DNA of 64,000 nucleotides from contig NZ_LT703003.1 of NCBI RefSeq assembly GCF_900149695.1, forward strand, positions 1,798,001 through 1,862,000, written 5' to 3'. The notes under the pieces were generated by a model that was given only the letters and a program-made list of their open reading frames with translations, searched no databases and was not told the origin of the DNA. Positions 1 through 12,421 of the stretch are shown here, in pieces (the first letter of the stretch is position 1; every line of letters begins with the position of its first letter). The position numbers were made by a program, and so were the translations under genes. The DNA comes from Anderseniella sp. Alg231-50. GTDB lineage: Bacteria > Pseudomonadota > Alphaproteobacteria > Rhizobiales > Aestuariivirgaceae.

Positions 1-473
1 GCGGCCAGTCCGGCGGGGCCTGAACCGACGACGGCCACCTTCTTGCCGGTCCTGCTTTCCGACACTTCCGGTACAACCCAGCCCTCTTCCCAGGCCCTGT
101 CGACAATCGCACACTCGATTGTCTTGATGGCAACGGGGTTGTCATCAATGTTGAGGGTGCACGACGCTTCGCAAGGCGCCGGGCAAATCCGGCCGGTAAA
201 CTCGGGAAAATTATTGGTCGAATGCAGGTTGCGGGACGCCTCTTCCCAGTCCGAGCTATATACCAGGTCATTCCAGTCGGGAATCTGGTTCATCACCGGA
301 CAGCCACTGTGGCAGTACGGTATGCCGCAATCCATACAACGGGCTGCCTGGGTCTTGACCTCGGTCTCGGCCAGGGGGATGACAAACTCGTCAAAGTTGG
401 AAACACGCTCGGCGACGGGTTTGTAGGGCCGTTCCTGGCGGTCAAATTCCTTGAAGCCGGTAATCTTGCCCAT
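1..473 (-). CDS. gltD: Glutamate synthase (NADPH) small subunit, 5' part only
   Basis: Feeds NADPH electrons through FAD and Fe-S clusters to the GltB subunit for glutamate synthesis from glutamine and 2-oxoglutarate. The visible N-terminus starts [10 protein letters not shown] and carries the cysteine series of the N-terminal Fe-S domain ([14 protein letters not shown], then CPAPCEASC). The window edge falls just inside the first FAD/NAD-binding motif ([12 protein letters not shown]). The rest of the gene (about 300 codons) lies outside. It starts one base after the gltB stop on the same strand, so the two are surely co-transcribed. Identification is firm; only the length is unknown. Confidence 0.95.
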   Translation of the reverse strand, partial: MGKITGFKEFDRQERPYKPVAERVSNFDEFVIPLAETEVKTQAARCMDCGIPYCHSGCPVMNQIPDWNDLVYSSDWEEASRNLHSTNNFPEFTGRICPAPCEASCTLNIDDNPVAIKTIECAIVDRAWEEGWVVPEVSESRTGKKVAVVGSGPAGLA

Positions 474-474
474 C

Positions 475-5172
<4,698 letters not shown>

Positions 5173-5724
5173 GTCCGGCGATCCTTGCCTGTTTTGCGAA
5201 AGTTGGTCCTTCGTGCCTGACGAAGACCGCACGACGCGGGTGTAGAACTCTTATGTCTGGAGAATTCCGGCTAATGTCCGCTGGCAGGGCTTTATCTGAA
5301 CGGACACTGTTTCCGCATCCAGCCTGCTGTCTTGAACGTTTCGCCTGCAAATCCCTCCGCTTTTCGGGAGAACTGCGTGGTTGACGTTCTAGAAGCGTTT
5401 GAGCGTCGTGCGTTTTCCCGGGGTCAGGCAGACCGTGCCTTGACGTTTCTGTTTGGTTTTAGCCGTCATCGTGCTGCTGCTCGATCTCATTCGGTGGTCT
5501 GCCATAATTTAGGTCAGTTGTGCTGACCTAAACTGTCAGTTGTATTGCCAGAAATCTGTCCAATATGCAAGCGGTCTTGGTGCCAGTGGTTTATACCAAG
5601 GCGGCCGACAACTACTTCCTCTGGTATTGCAGGTTTATTTGTTTGATCGCGGGTGTGCCTGCCTGAGCGACTGTGGTACTCAGGCGGCGAAAACCGACGT
5701 AACCGCGAGTGTGGGAATCAATCG
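5173..5724. other. Divergent gltB / ltaE intergenic region
   Basis: About 550 bases with no convincing coding sequence on either strand. It must carry the gltB promoter (minus) and the threonine aldolase promoter (plus). The only clear structure is a perfect dyad at 5508-5532, listed separately. I looked for a glycine riboswitch ahead of the threonine aldolase and did not see its conserved cores. Confidence 0.6.
5508..5532. promoter_or_regulatory. Perfect 10-bp inverted repeat, operator-like
   Basis: TTTAGGTCAG and CTGACCTAAA form a perfect 10-bp dyad around the five-base centre TTGTG. No T-run follows on either strand, so a terminator is unlikely. The symmetry, A/T-rich ends and position between divergent genes fit a repressor or activator operator. 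The cognate regulator is unknown. Confidence 0.5.
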
Positions 5725-6789
5725 ATGAATTTTGGCAGCGACAATGTGTATGGCGTACATCCAGTGGTCATGGATGCAGTCGTGGCGGCGAACTCAGGCA
5801 CGCAGAGTTCGTACGGCACGGATGACTACACACGCAAGGCGCAGGAACAGCTGTCGGCCGTGTTTGAATGTGACCTGGATGCATTTCTGGTGCTTAACGG
5901 CACTGCAGCCAACAGTTTGTGCCTGTCCGCCATGACCCCGCCATACGGTGCGGTTATCTGCCATGGAGACGCACATATACTGGTCGATGAATGCGGCGCT
6001 CCGGAACTGTTCACCGGCGGTGCCAAATTGATTGGTGTCAATGACCCAATGGGCAAATTGACGTCAGATGGCGTTGAAAAAGTACTCAACGGTTTTACGC
6101 GCGGCGAACATGACCCGAAACCGGCGGCTGTCTCCATAACCCAGGCAAGCGAGCTGGGGACGGTTTACTCGGTTGATGAAATTGCCGCGATTGGAGGACT
6201 TGCCCATTCGCGGGGCATGAAACTGCACATGGATGGTGCGCGCTTTGCAAATGCGCTGGTCTCGCTTGGGTGCACGCCGGCCGAAATGACCTGGAAAGCA
6301 GGCGTCGATGCGCTGTCGTTCGGGTGCACCAAGAACGGAACGATGATGCTGGAAGCGGTGGTGTTTTTCGACAGGGCACTTGCCGCTGACTTCTCCCACC
6401 GGCGCATGCGGGCTGCGCAATTGCTTTCGAAGGGGCGGTTTTTGGGTGCTCAGATGAATGCCTATCTGGAAAATGACCTGTGGCTTGATAATGCCCGTCA
6501 TGCCAACGATATGGCCACATATCTGGGTGAAATTCTGCAGGCGACCGGCAAGATGCGGATGCCGCTGCCTGTCCAGGCCAACGAGGTGTTTCCGATCATG
6601 CCGAGACCCCTGTTCGACATGTTGTTGTCAAAGGGTGTGGTCACTTATCAGTGGCCAGGCGAAGGTCCAGGCAATGATGTGGCGGCGGAAGACGAGATAC
6701 TGGCCCGCTTTGTGTGTTCATTCCTGACCAGCAAGGCTGATTGCGATGCATTGGTGAAAGAGGTTGAGACATGGAACGGCGCCACCTGA
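5725..6789 (+). CDS. ltaE: Low-specificity threonine aldolase (beta-eliminating lyase family)
   Basis: 354-residue PLP enzyme that cleaves L-threonine or allo-threonine to glycine and acetaldehyde. The start MNFGSDNVYGVHP matches the family N-terminus; the 24-codon upstream extension does not. The PLP lysine lies in DALSFGCTKNG and an LHMDGARFANA motif precedes it. Fold-type I architecture is uninterrupted. The stop codon lies inside the next gene, an overlap of 19 bases, suggesting translational coupling. The glycine it makes could feed serine-cycle or folate C1 metabolism, but no direct link is visible here. Confidence 0.9.
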   Translation: MNFGSDNVYGVHPVVMDAVVAANSGTQSSYGTDDYTRKAQEQLSAVFECDLDAFLVLNGTAANSLCLSAMTPPYGAVICHGDAHILVDECGAPELFTGGAKLIGVNDPMGKLTSDGVEKVLNGFTRGEHDPKPAAVSITQASELGTVYSVDEIAAIGGLAHSRGMKLHMDGARFANALVSLGCTPAEMTWKAGVDALSFGCTKNGTMMLEAVVFFDRALAADFSHRRMRAAQLLSKGRFLGAQMNAYLENDLWLDNARHANDMATYLGEILQATGKMRMPLPVQANEVFPIMPRPLFDMLLSKGVVTYQWPGEGPGNDVAAEDEILARFVCSFLTSKADCDALVKEVETWNGAT

Positions 6790-7163
6790 CGCTATTACTG
6801 GCCGGCCTGGCACTTGTGATTACGGGGCCGTTGCCGCGCGCCGAGGCGCAGTCGGGTCACTTCTATTATTTCGGACATCCGGGCTATAACCCGTATCAGT
6901 ATCCCTATCCTGACCGTGACGGATATGCGCGTTTTGATCTCAATTGTGTTGGCGCGGCCAAGTTGTTGCGCGAGGACGGGTTTCGGGTCATCGACGCCAT
7001 TCGCTGCAAACGGCATCTGCCATTTGTGTACCTGGCGGTTCGCGACCGCAAGCGGTACCGGGTGACGATCAGCCAGTTTGACGGCGAGATACTGGACGTG
7101 GTGCGGGCGGATCCCAAATCCCGCAAGAAGCGCAAGAAGCGGCGCAAGCGCAGAAACAAGTGA
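6771..7163 (+). CDS. Small secreted protein with polybasic C-terminus
   Basis: 130 residues. A signal peptide (hydrophobic LLLAGLALVITG, cleavage probably after AEA) is followed by a Tyr/Pro-rich stretch (YNPYQYPYPD). A short globular part (about 50-112) has two cysteines (NCVGAAKLL and IRCKRHLP) and ends YRVTISQFDGEILDV, which resembles a PepSY-like strand pattern. The last 13 residues are almost all Lys/Arg (RKKRKKRRKRRNK). The gene overlaps the aldolase by 19 bases with its ATG preceded by a purine-rich AGAGGTTGAG. Function unknown; small alphaproteobacterial envelope proteins of this look are common. Confidence 0.7.
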   Translation: MERRHLTLLLAGLALVITGPLPRAEAQSGHFYYFGHPGYNPYQYPYPDRDGYARFDLNCVGAAKLLREDGFRVIDAIRCKRHLPFVYLAVRDRKRYRVTISQFDGEILDVVRADPKSRKKRKKRRKRRNK

Positions 7164-7217
7164 GGCGCCGAAGATGAAATCTTCAGCGCCCGCTCGGTCT
7201 GCAGAAAACCCTGCCCG

Positions 7218-7670
7218 TTAGGCGGCTTTCTTGTCTTCGATCAGTTTGGCCTTCTTGCCGGCACCCTTGATTTCAATGGTGCGTGGTTTCATTGCTTCGG
7301 GAAGCTCACGCTTCAGATCGATGTGAAGCAGGCCGTTTTCGATTTCCGCGCCGGTTACTTCAACATGATCGGCAAGCTGGAAGCGGCGGTCAAAATTGCG
7401 TGCCGCAATGCCCTGATGCAGGAAATTGACCTGCTCGGTGCGGTCTTGCTTCTGACCGGTCACAGTCAGCGAATGGTTTTTCACTTCTATGGCCAGTTCA
7501 CCAGGGGTAAATCCGGCGACAGCCATGGTGATGCGATAGGTGTCTTCGCCGGTGCGCTCGATGTTGTAGGGCGGGTAAGTCGGCGTATCCACGGTGTTTA
7601 CTTCGTCGAGCATCTTGGCCAGACGGTCAAAACCAACGCCGGTACGATAAAGTGGGGTCAAATCAAACAT
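7218..7670 (-). CDS. Small heat-shock protein Hsp20 (IbpA/HspA class)
   Basis: 150-residue alpha-crystallin-type holdase that binds unfolding proteins in the cytosol. N-terminus MFDLTPLYRTGVGFDRL, then PPYNIERTGEDTYRI, are the bacterial class A signature. The alpha-crystallin domain spans about 36-128 and ends in HIDLKRELPE; the C-terminal IEI anchor motif (RTIEIKG) follows. The start at 7670 has AAGGAT seven bases upstream; an in-frame upstream extension would run through the thermometer and is rejected. Regulation is read from a ROSE-like leader and a sigma32-like promoter, both listed. Confidence 0.93.
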   Translation of the reverse strand: MFDLTPLYRTGVGFDRLAKMLDEVNTVDTPTYPPYNIERTGEDTYRITMAVAGFTPGELAIEVKNHSLTVTGQKQDRTEQVNFLHQGIAARNFDRRFQLADHVEVTGAEIENGLLHIDLKRELPEAMKPRTIEIKGAGKKAKLIEDKKAA

Positions 7671-7770
7671 GATGGTCATCCTTTCCATAAGCGATGCAGT
7701 TTGTTGATGCACTCTCCCATAATCCGGGCAGAGTGACTTTCAGCTATGTGGACCCGTTCTGGCGTCCACA
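7671..7770 (-). promoter_or_regulatory. ROSE-type RNA thermometer in the hsp20 leader
   Basis: On the minus strand three hairpins precede the ATG. Hairpin 1 (7770-7747) pairs TGTGGAC with GTCCACA. Hairpin 2 (7735-7710) pairs CACTCT with AGAGTG. Hairpin 3 (7696-7677) pairs CAUCGCU with the Shine-Dalgarno AGGAUG, leaving one bulged G. The U(U/C)GCU motif opposite AGGA with a bulged G is the hallmark of ROSE elements, which melt on heating to free the ribosome site. Seen by eye; no folding energy was computed. Confidence 0.82.
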
Positions 7771-7776
7771 ATTGAT

Positions 7777-7804
7777 ATTTAGGAGACCTTTTTCCGGTTT
7801 CAAG
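7777..7804 (-). promoter_or_regulatory. Sigma32-like heat-shock promoter for hsp20
   Basis: Reading the minus strand, CTTG (7804-7801), a 17-base spacer and CCTAAAT (7783-7777) fit the alphaproteobacterial RpoH pattern CTTG-N17/18-CYTATnT with one mismatch. The predicted start near 7770 coincides with the first base of hairpin 1 of the thermometer, which supports both calls. Confidence 0.65.
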
Positions 7805-7909
7805 TCCTGCTGCCTTGTTGCTGTAATTCACTAGGCGGGTTGCCTAGAATACAAGAGACGGGTCAGGTGAAATGTGATCAAATGGCCAGTGAGGGGAATC
7901 AGCAGAGGA

Positions 7910-8869
7910 ATGGCGACCAGTATGGCAGACGGATTTGTGTTGGTTGCCGGCAACCCCGTGCCTGCCAATGCCAGTTGTGGGTATCTTGACGTCTCCGACA
8001 AAGTGAAGGTGCGCTATGGCCTGTTCCCGGCGCAAGGAGAAGCCCGTGGCACCGTGTGCTTCCTGCAGGGCCGTGGCGAATGCATGGAGCGCAATTTTGA
8101 AACCATCCGGGACCTGACCGAACGCGGCTACCAGGTTGCAGCCCTTGACTGGCGCGGGCAGGGCGGTTCGCCTGCTGCCAACGGGCCCAACCGGCATGGT
8201 CACATATCCACCTTCTCGTATTACCTGTCCGACTTCACAAAATTCATGGAAGAGGTGGTGTTGCCAGATTGCAGGCCGCCATACATCCTGCTGGGCAACT
8301 CAATGGGCGGGCACATCGGCCTGCGCACGATCGTCAAGCACAACTGGTTTGCCGCGGCGGTCATGGTCGCACCGTTGATTGATATTCCTTCAAGCCACCT
8401 GCCGCGATGGGTCAAGGTGGCCGTGGTCACAGCCATGACCTATGCAGGGCTCGGCAGGCTGAAGGTGCCGCTTCATGTGTCCCGGCTCATCCGGCCGGAA
8501 GATTTTCCCAAAAATCCGCTGACAACGGACAAGACCCGGTTTATGCGAAACATGCGGTTGTGGCAGGAAGCGCCGCATCTGTCTGCCATCGCGCCGACTG
8601 TCGGTTGGGTGAGCGCGGCGTTGAGGTCGTGCCGGAAACTGCGCGCGCTGAACGATTCCACGCCCCTGCGCTGTCCTGCACTGCTGGTCATCGCCGGCCA
8701 GGACGTTGTGGTGGCCAATGAGACAATCCAGCAGTTTGCCCGCTTTGTGCCGGGCGCCGCCACCATTACCATCAACGGGGCGAAACACGATATCCTGGCC
8801 GAAATCGACACGATCAGGGACCAGTTCTTTGCGGCATTTGATGCTTTCGTGGCTGACCGGGTGAAGTAA
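7910..8869 (+). CDS. Alpha/beta hydrolase, lysophospholipase / monoacylglycerol lipase-like
   Basis: About 319 residues of the serine aminopeptidase S33 / Hydrolase_4 family. Nucleophile elbow GNSMGGH, acid in the AGQDVVV region and final His in NGAKHDIL make the triad. FLQGRGEC contributes the oxyanion hole and LDWRGQGGS is the typical PldB-like motif. No signal peptide, so cytosolic or membrane-associated; substrate probably a lysophospholipid or monoglyceride. Start is uncertain: GTG at 7874, ATG at 7910 or ATG at 7922 (AGAGGA 12 bases upstream). Confidence 0.8.
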   Translation: MATSMADGFVLVAGNPVPANASCGYLDVSDKVKVRYGLFPAQGEARGTVCFLQGRGECMERNFETIRDLTERGYQVAALDWRGQGGSPAANGPNRHGHISTFSYYLSDFTKFMEEVVLPDCRPPYILLGNSMGGHIGLRTIVKHNWFAAAVMVAPLIDIPSSHLPRWVKVAVVTAMTYAGLGRLKVPLHVSRLIRPEDFPKNPLTTDKTRFMRNMRLWQEAPHLSAIAPTVGWVSAALRSCRKLRALNDSTPLRCPALLVIAGQDVVVANETIQQFARFVPGAATITINGAKHDILAEIDTIRDQFFAAFDAFVADRVK

Positions 8870-8891
8870 CAGCCGGCCGCCGTGTCCGCAC

Positions 8892-9698
8892 TCAAGCCAG
8901 CAGGGCCATCGCCTGTTCATGCAGCGCCCGGTTGGCAGCGACCAGAATATCGCCGCCGTTGCCGGGGTCCTTTCCCTCCCAGGTCGTGACGATGCCGCCG
9001 GCTCCTTCCACGATCGGGACAAGGGCGGCAATATCATAGGACTGCAGGCCGGTGTCGATGCTGATACCCAGCTGGCCCGCAGCAACCATGCAGTGAAAAT
9101 ATGAATCCGCGTCAAAGCGCAGGTGCTGAACCGCATTCTCAATGCGCGCCAGGCGTTCTTCATGGCCGTGCTTGCGATAAAGGTACGGTGCCGTTGTGCC
9201 GGCCAGCACTTTGGAGAGGTCGGTTTCACTGGTGCAGCGCAACTCGGTTTTTCGGCCCGCGTGCAGCAAGTGGGCACCAGCTTTGCTGCCGGCAAAAATC
9301 TCGTCTGTAAACGGCTGCCCGGCAGCACCTGCGATCATGCGGCCGTCATGCTTCAGGCCGACCAGTGTCATCCAGGTGGGGGTTCCGGAGATGAAACTGC
9401 GCGTGCCGTCGATCGGGTCCAGTATCCAGGTGAAATCATCATTGCCGGCTTTTTCGCCGAATTCCTCGCCCAGAATACCGTGATCGGGGTATCGTTCCTC
9501 GATCATGGTGCGCATGACCTCTTCCGCGGCACGGTCGGCCTGGGTGACCGGATCGAACCCGTCGGCCTGCTTGTTGTCGACCGCCATGGCGGTTCGATAC
9601 ATGGGAAGGGCGATCGGTCCGGTTGCCTGTGCCAGTTCCACGGCAAAGGCCAGAAAGGCTTCAGTTGAACCGCCGGCTGGGGCTTCGTCTAGGGTCAT
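8892..9698 (-). CDS. hisN: Inositol monophosphatase family, probable histidinol-phosphatase
   Basis: 268 residues. The Li-sensitive phosphatase motifs are present: metal-binding GEEFGEK, WILDPIDGTRSFISG, and the second motif QSYDIAALVPIVEGAGG. The RSFISGTPTW variant and the length match the alphaproteobacterial HisN type that dephosphorylates histidinol phosphate in histidine synthesis. Inositol-phosphatase activity cannot be excluded from sequence. The start at 9698 (MTLDEAP) is preferred to an upstream GTG at 9731. It converges on the hydrolase gene with a 22-base gap. Confidence 0.8.
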   Translation of the reverse strand: MTLDEAPAGGSTEAFLAFAVELAQATGPIALPMYRTAMAVDNKQADGFDPVTQADRAAEEVMRTMIEERYPDHGILGEEFGEKAGNDDFTWILDPIDGTRSFISGTPTWMTLVGLKHDGRMIAGAAGQPFTDEIFAGSKAGAHLLHAGRKTELRCTSETDLSKVLAGTTAPYLYRKHGHEERLARIENAVQHLRFDADSYFHCMVAAGQLGISIDTGLQSYDIAALVPIVEGAGGIVTTWEGKDPGNGGDILVAANRALHEQAMALLA

Positions 9699-9948
9699 GG
9701 AATGAAACTCATATTTATGTTGCAGTTGCACAATAAGCGATCATATCGCTGTTGTTCAGCTATGCAGCCTGTGCATTTCTGTAATGCAGTTAAACGGCAA
9801 TTGAAAGCTTTTTTGCGAATTTTATTCAAAATAATATTTTAAATTCAATAACTTAAACCTCTGCAAAAATCGTTTCCTGTTGTAATTGGCCGAAAAACTT
9901 TCTATCGACACAGCCTTGAATCTGTCACTGTGCAGTGCAATATAGGCC
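9699..9948. other. A/T-rich intergenic region ahead of the small RNA
   Basis: No coding sequence. 9800-9870 is strikingly A/T-rich compared with its surroundings, as expected for UP-element or promoter DNA. It should contain the minus-strand hisN promoter and the plus-strand promoter of the small RNA. Confidence 0.5.
9916..9946 (+). promoter_or_regulatory. Sigma70-like promoter of the small RNA
   Basis: TTGAAT (9916-9921) and TATAGG (9941-9946, spacer 19) or AATATA (9939-9944, spacer 17) fit a housekeeping promoter. Transcription would begin near 9949-9952. Confidence 0.5.
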
Positions 9949-10051
9949 ATGGTGATTACGAAGGATTACTCCTTTATTCTCACTTGCCCTTTTTAGGGCG
10001 TTTCCTCCCTAGACTTGGGCCGCCGTGCATTTGCATGTGCGGCCCTTTTTT
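9949..10051 (+). ncRNA. AbcR / alpha-r15-like trans-acting small RNA
   Basis: A roughly 100-nt transcription unit between a sigma70-like promoter and a strong intrinsic terminator, with no ORF. A central hairpin (GCCCTTTTTAGGGC) is followed by single-stranded TTTCCTCCCTAGACTT and then the terminator GGGCCGC...GCGGCCC with six T. Pyrimidine CUCC loops plus this 3' end are what I recall for the rhizobial AbcR/alpha-r15 family. Those RNAs use Hfq and base-pair with ribosome sites of ABC-transporter mRNAs; the present window holds two such systems (dpp, glp). Family assignment is from memory of the pattern, not a covariance search. Confidence 0.6.
10017..10051 (+). terminator. Rho-independent terminator of the small RNA
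   Basis: Perfect 7-bp stem GGGCCGC (10017-10023) / GCGGCCC (10039-10045), an inner TGCA pairing, then six T (10046-10051). Confidence 0.85.
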
Positions 10052-10070
10052 CTGTTGAACGCTGCGCGGG

Positions 10071-10562
10071 CTATCTTTCCCTGACATTGGCGATGTGCAG
10101 CGACATTAGATTGTAATGGCTGCGATCTTCAAATCCGGTTTCGGTATACAGGGTTTTTGCCGCCGTGTTGTCCCTTTCCACCTCCAGGTGCAGCGCGCAT
10201 AACCCTTCATGCCGGGCCCATGCGCACACGGCTGCCAGTGCGGCGCGGCCGATACCTTGCCCGCGAAATGCCTCGGCGATGAACAATTCATCCAGAAACG
10301 CATCGCGACCGCCGAATTCCAGGGAAAACCCGAATGCCAGCACTGCGTAGCCGACAGTTACGGTATCCGGCGTCTGCACCAGGAGAATGCGTCCCTGTGC
10401 GGGCATGGCAAGCAGGCTGTCGATCGAGGCGCGCCGTGCCCGTGCTGCCACGTCAACGCCTTCGTGCTGGTGAAAAGCCGCAACAAGGTGATCGATTTCG
10501 GCCGCCTGTTCCGGGCCGGCTTCAATCAACTCGATTGGCGGCGGGGCGGCAGACGTAGCCAT
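10071..10562 (-). CDS. GNAT-family N-acetyltransferase
   Basis: 163 residues with the acetyl-CoA pyrophosphate loop motif FRGQGIGRAAL (about 103-113) and the later LHLEVERDNTAAKTLYTETGF segment typical of the fold. Substrate unknown; small amines or protein N-termini are possible. The ATG overlaps the TAA stop of the upstream amidohydrolase, so the two are translationally coupled. Confidence 0.85.
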   Translation of the reverse strand: MATSAAPPPIELIEAGPEQAAEIDHLVAAFHQHEGVDVAARARRASIDSLLAMPAQGRILLVQTPDTVTVGYAVLAFGFSLEFGGRDAFLDELFIAEAFRGQGIGRAALAAVCAWARHEGLCALHLEVERDNTAAKTLYTETGFEDRSHYNLMSLHIANVRER

Positions 10563-11452
10563 TACTCGGCAGCGATGGAACGCGGCGGTGTTGCATCGGA
10601 GGCGCGGGCGATGAACCGTGACATGACGTCAAGCATCAGGGTCTGCAGCCGTGAAAATCCACGGGTCTTCTTCAGCGTGGTTTCATTCATGTAGAGGCCG
10701 CGATTGACCTCGATCTGTACGGCATGCACGTCTTCACGCGGCCGGCCGTACTTCTGGGTTATGAACCCGCCGGCATAAGGCCGGTTGCGCGACACTTTCA
10801 GGCCGTGGGCGCGTAATTGTTCTTCCAGGTGGCGGACGATCCAGGCCGAACAACTGGTTCCGTGCCTGTCGCCGAGCACGATATCCGGGCGCCCGGAGCC
10901 TGAAAGCCCGGCCACCGACGGCATCGAATGGCAGTCTACCAGGATGGCCGTCTGAAATCGCTTGAACGTGTTGGCCATGAGGTCCCTGAGCGCCTCGTGA
11001 TAGGGCATGTAAAAGTGCTGAATGCGGCGATCGGCGTCCGGCCAGCTCAAGGTGTCCAGATATATGTTCTCGCCTTCACTCACAATACGCGGAATGGTGC
11101 CGAGGCCGCCTGCGACACGCGCCGACGCGGTGTTGACATGGGCCGGCAGCGGGTCATGAAACATATTGGGATCCAGCTCGAACGGTTCCCGGTTGACATC
11201 CAGCCAGGCACGCGGGAACCGGGCCTTCATCAGCGGCGCCCCGAGCGCCGTCGCGGTGCCGAACAACTCGTCGACGAAGCAGTCTTCGGAGCGGCGCAGA
11301 TTGTGCAGGTCCAGCCGCGACGATGCCTGGAACTCGGCACCGTAATTGCTGCCGGAATGCGGTGAGTTGAACACGACCGGAGAGGTTTGCACGCCTGGCG
11401 CATCAATCTGGAAGCCGGGCTCGACCTGATCTGATTTGGATTTACGTGTCAT
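10562..11452 (-). CDS. N-formylglutamate amidohydrolase family protein (HutG-like)
   Basis: 296 residues, PF05013-type zinc amidohydrolase. Metal/catalytic motifs visible: FNSPHSGSNY near the N-terminus, RFPRAWLDVNREPFELD, and DCHSMPS. In histidine degradation the enzyme releases formate from N-formylglutamate, but no hut genes are nearby, so the true substrate may differ. The start MTRKSKSD at 11452 is chosen over an upstream methionine that lacks similarity. It is the first gene of a two-gene unit with the acetyltransferase. Confidence 0.82.
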   Translation of the reverse strand: MTRKSKSDQVEPGFQIDAPGVQTSPVVFNSPHSGSNYGAEFQASSRLDLHNLRRSEDCFVDELFGTATALGAPLMKARFPRAWLDVNREPFELDPNMFHDPLPAHVNTASARVAGGLGTIPRIVSEGENIYLDTLSWPDADRRIQHFYMPYHEALRDLMANTFKRFQTAILVDCHSMPSVAGLSGSGRPDIVLGDRHGTSCSAWIVRHLEEQLRAHGLKVSRNRPYAGGFITQKYGRPREDVHAVQIEVNRGLYMNETTLKKTRGFSRLQTLMLDVMSRFIARASDATPPRSIAAE

Positions 11453-11778
11453 AAGCAGGACAGGTCGCTGTGCGGTTGGAGGAACAATCTGCGGTTGTAG
11501 CAACAACCAGACCCATTAAGCCCTCGTCGCAGGTGGCGCGTCAACGCCGATTGTCTGTCCGGCGCTGTGTATTTCACCAGTTGAAGCGGTATTGCAAAAA
11601 TCCGGTCCGGTTGAGTATGCCATGCGGGGCAAAATACAACTTGTACGGCATTTAAATTCAACGAAATCACATTGTGCGTCTTCACATGCGGTTTACTCTT
11701 TGACAGTATGGTGCCGCGGTGTGGGTGGGCAGTGCGCTATGCTGGCCATTGGAAATTGCTGGAGGCTGGTAAGCGGCA
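11453..11778. other. Divergent region between amidohydrolase and cpdR
   Basis: About 325 bases without a supported gene. It contains the promoters of both flanking genes. GGAGG at 11761-11765 is the likely but distant ribosome site of cpdR. I saw no intact CtrA box (TTAA-N7-TTAA). Confidence 0.5.
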
Positions 11779-12138
11779 ATGGCTCGTATTCTACTTGCTG
11801 AAGATGACAACGACATGCGGGGCTTCCTTGCCCGAGCGCTGGAGCGTGCCGGTCACGAGGTGCATTCGTTTGCAGAAGGCGTCAGCGCGTTCGAAGAACT
11901 CAAATCGCGCGAGGTCGATCTTCTGCTCACCGATATCGTGATGCCGGAAATGGACGGCATAGAGCTTGCCCGACGGGCTGCCGAACTGGACCCGGCCCTG
12001 AAGATCATGTTCATCACCGGATTTGCGGCCGTGGCCCTGCATCCTGATTCCGAGGCACCGCGCGACGCCAAGATACTGTCGAAGCCGTTTCATCTGCGCG
12101 ATCTGGTCAATGAAGTCGACCGGATGATTGCCGCCTGA
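11779..12138 (+). CDS. cpdR: Single-domain response regulator CpdR
   Basis: 119 residues, a receiver domain only. The acidic pocket (AEDDND), phospho-acceptor Asp52 (LLLTDIVMPEMDG), Thr80 (FITG) and Lys102 (LSKPF) are all present. The stretch from ELDPALKIMFITGF through SKPFHLRDLV is nearly diagnostic for CpdR. In Caulobacter and Sinorhizobium the unphosphorylated protein recruits ClpXP to the pole and licenses degradation of cell-cycle proteins; phosphorylation by the CckA-ChpT relay switches it off. Followed by a tRNA gene. Confidence 0.92.
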   Translation: MARILLAEDDNDMRGFLARALERAGHEVHSFAEGVSAFEELKSREVDLLLTDIVMPEMDGIELARRAAELDPALKIMFITGFAAVALHPDSEAPRDAKILSKPFHLRDLVNEVDRMIAA

Positions 12139-12257
12139 CAGACGCCTGCAAACGGGCCTTGCATGGGCGTTGCCAACCTTATATAGAAACCTTCGCGTTC
12201 AAGACGCGCCGATCTGCCGAAGGCCTGTAAACCGGGTCAGCAACCAAGGCAGTCTTC

Positions 12258-12338
<81 letters not shown>

Positions 12339-12358
12339 ACATCAGTCGCTGATTGCGA

Positions 12359-12402
12359 GCACCTCGGAACTCTGCGTCTACAGAGTGACTGTTATGAGGT
12401 GC
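12359..12402. repeat. Nested hairpin at left end of segment 1
   Basis: Outer GCACCTC (12359-12365) / GAGGTGC (12396-12402) encloses CTCTG / CAGAG. It lies just beyond the methyltransferase stop and may be its terminator (no T-run) or an element end. Confidence 0.4.
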
Positions 12403-12421
12403 AAATCGCCAGACCTCTCGG

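Noticed and set aside
5540..5724. Glycine riboswitch upstream of threonine aldolase
   Set aside because: The conserved aptamer cores and tandem arrangement are not visible.
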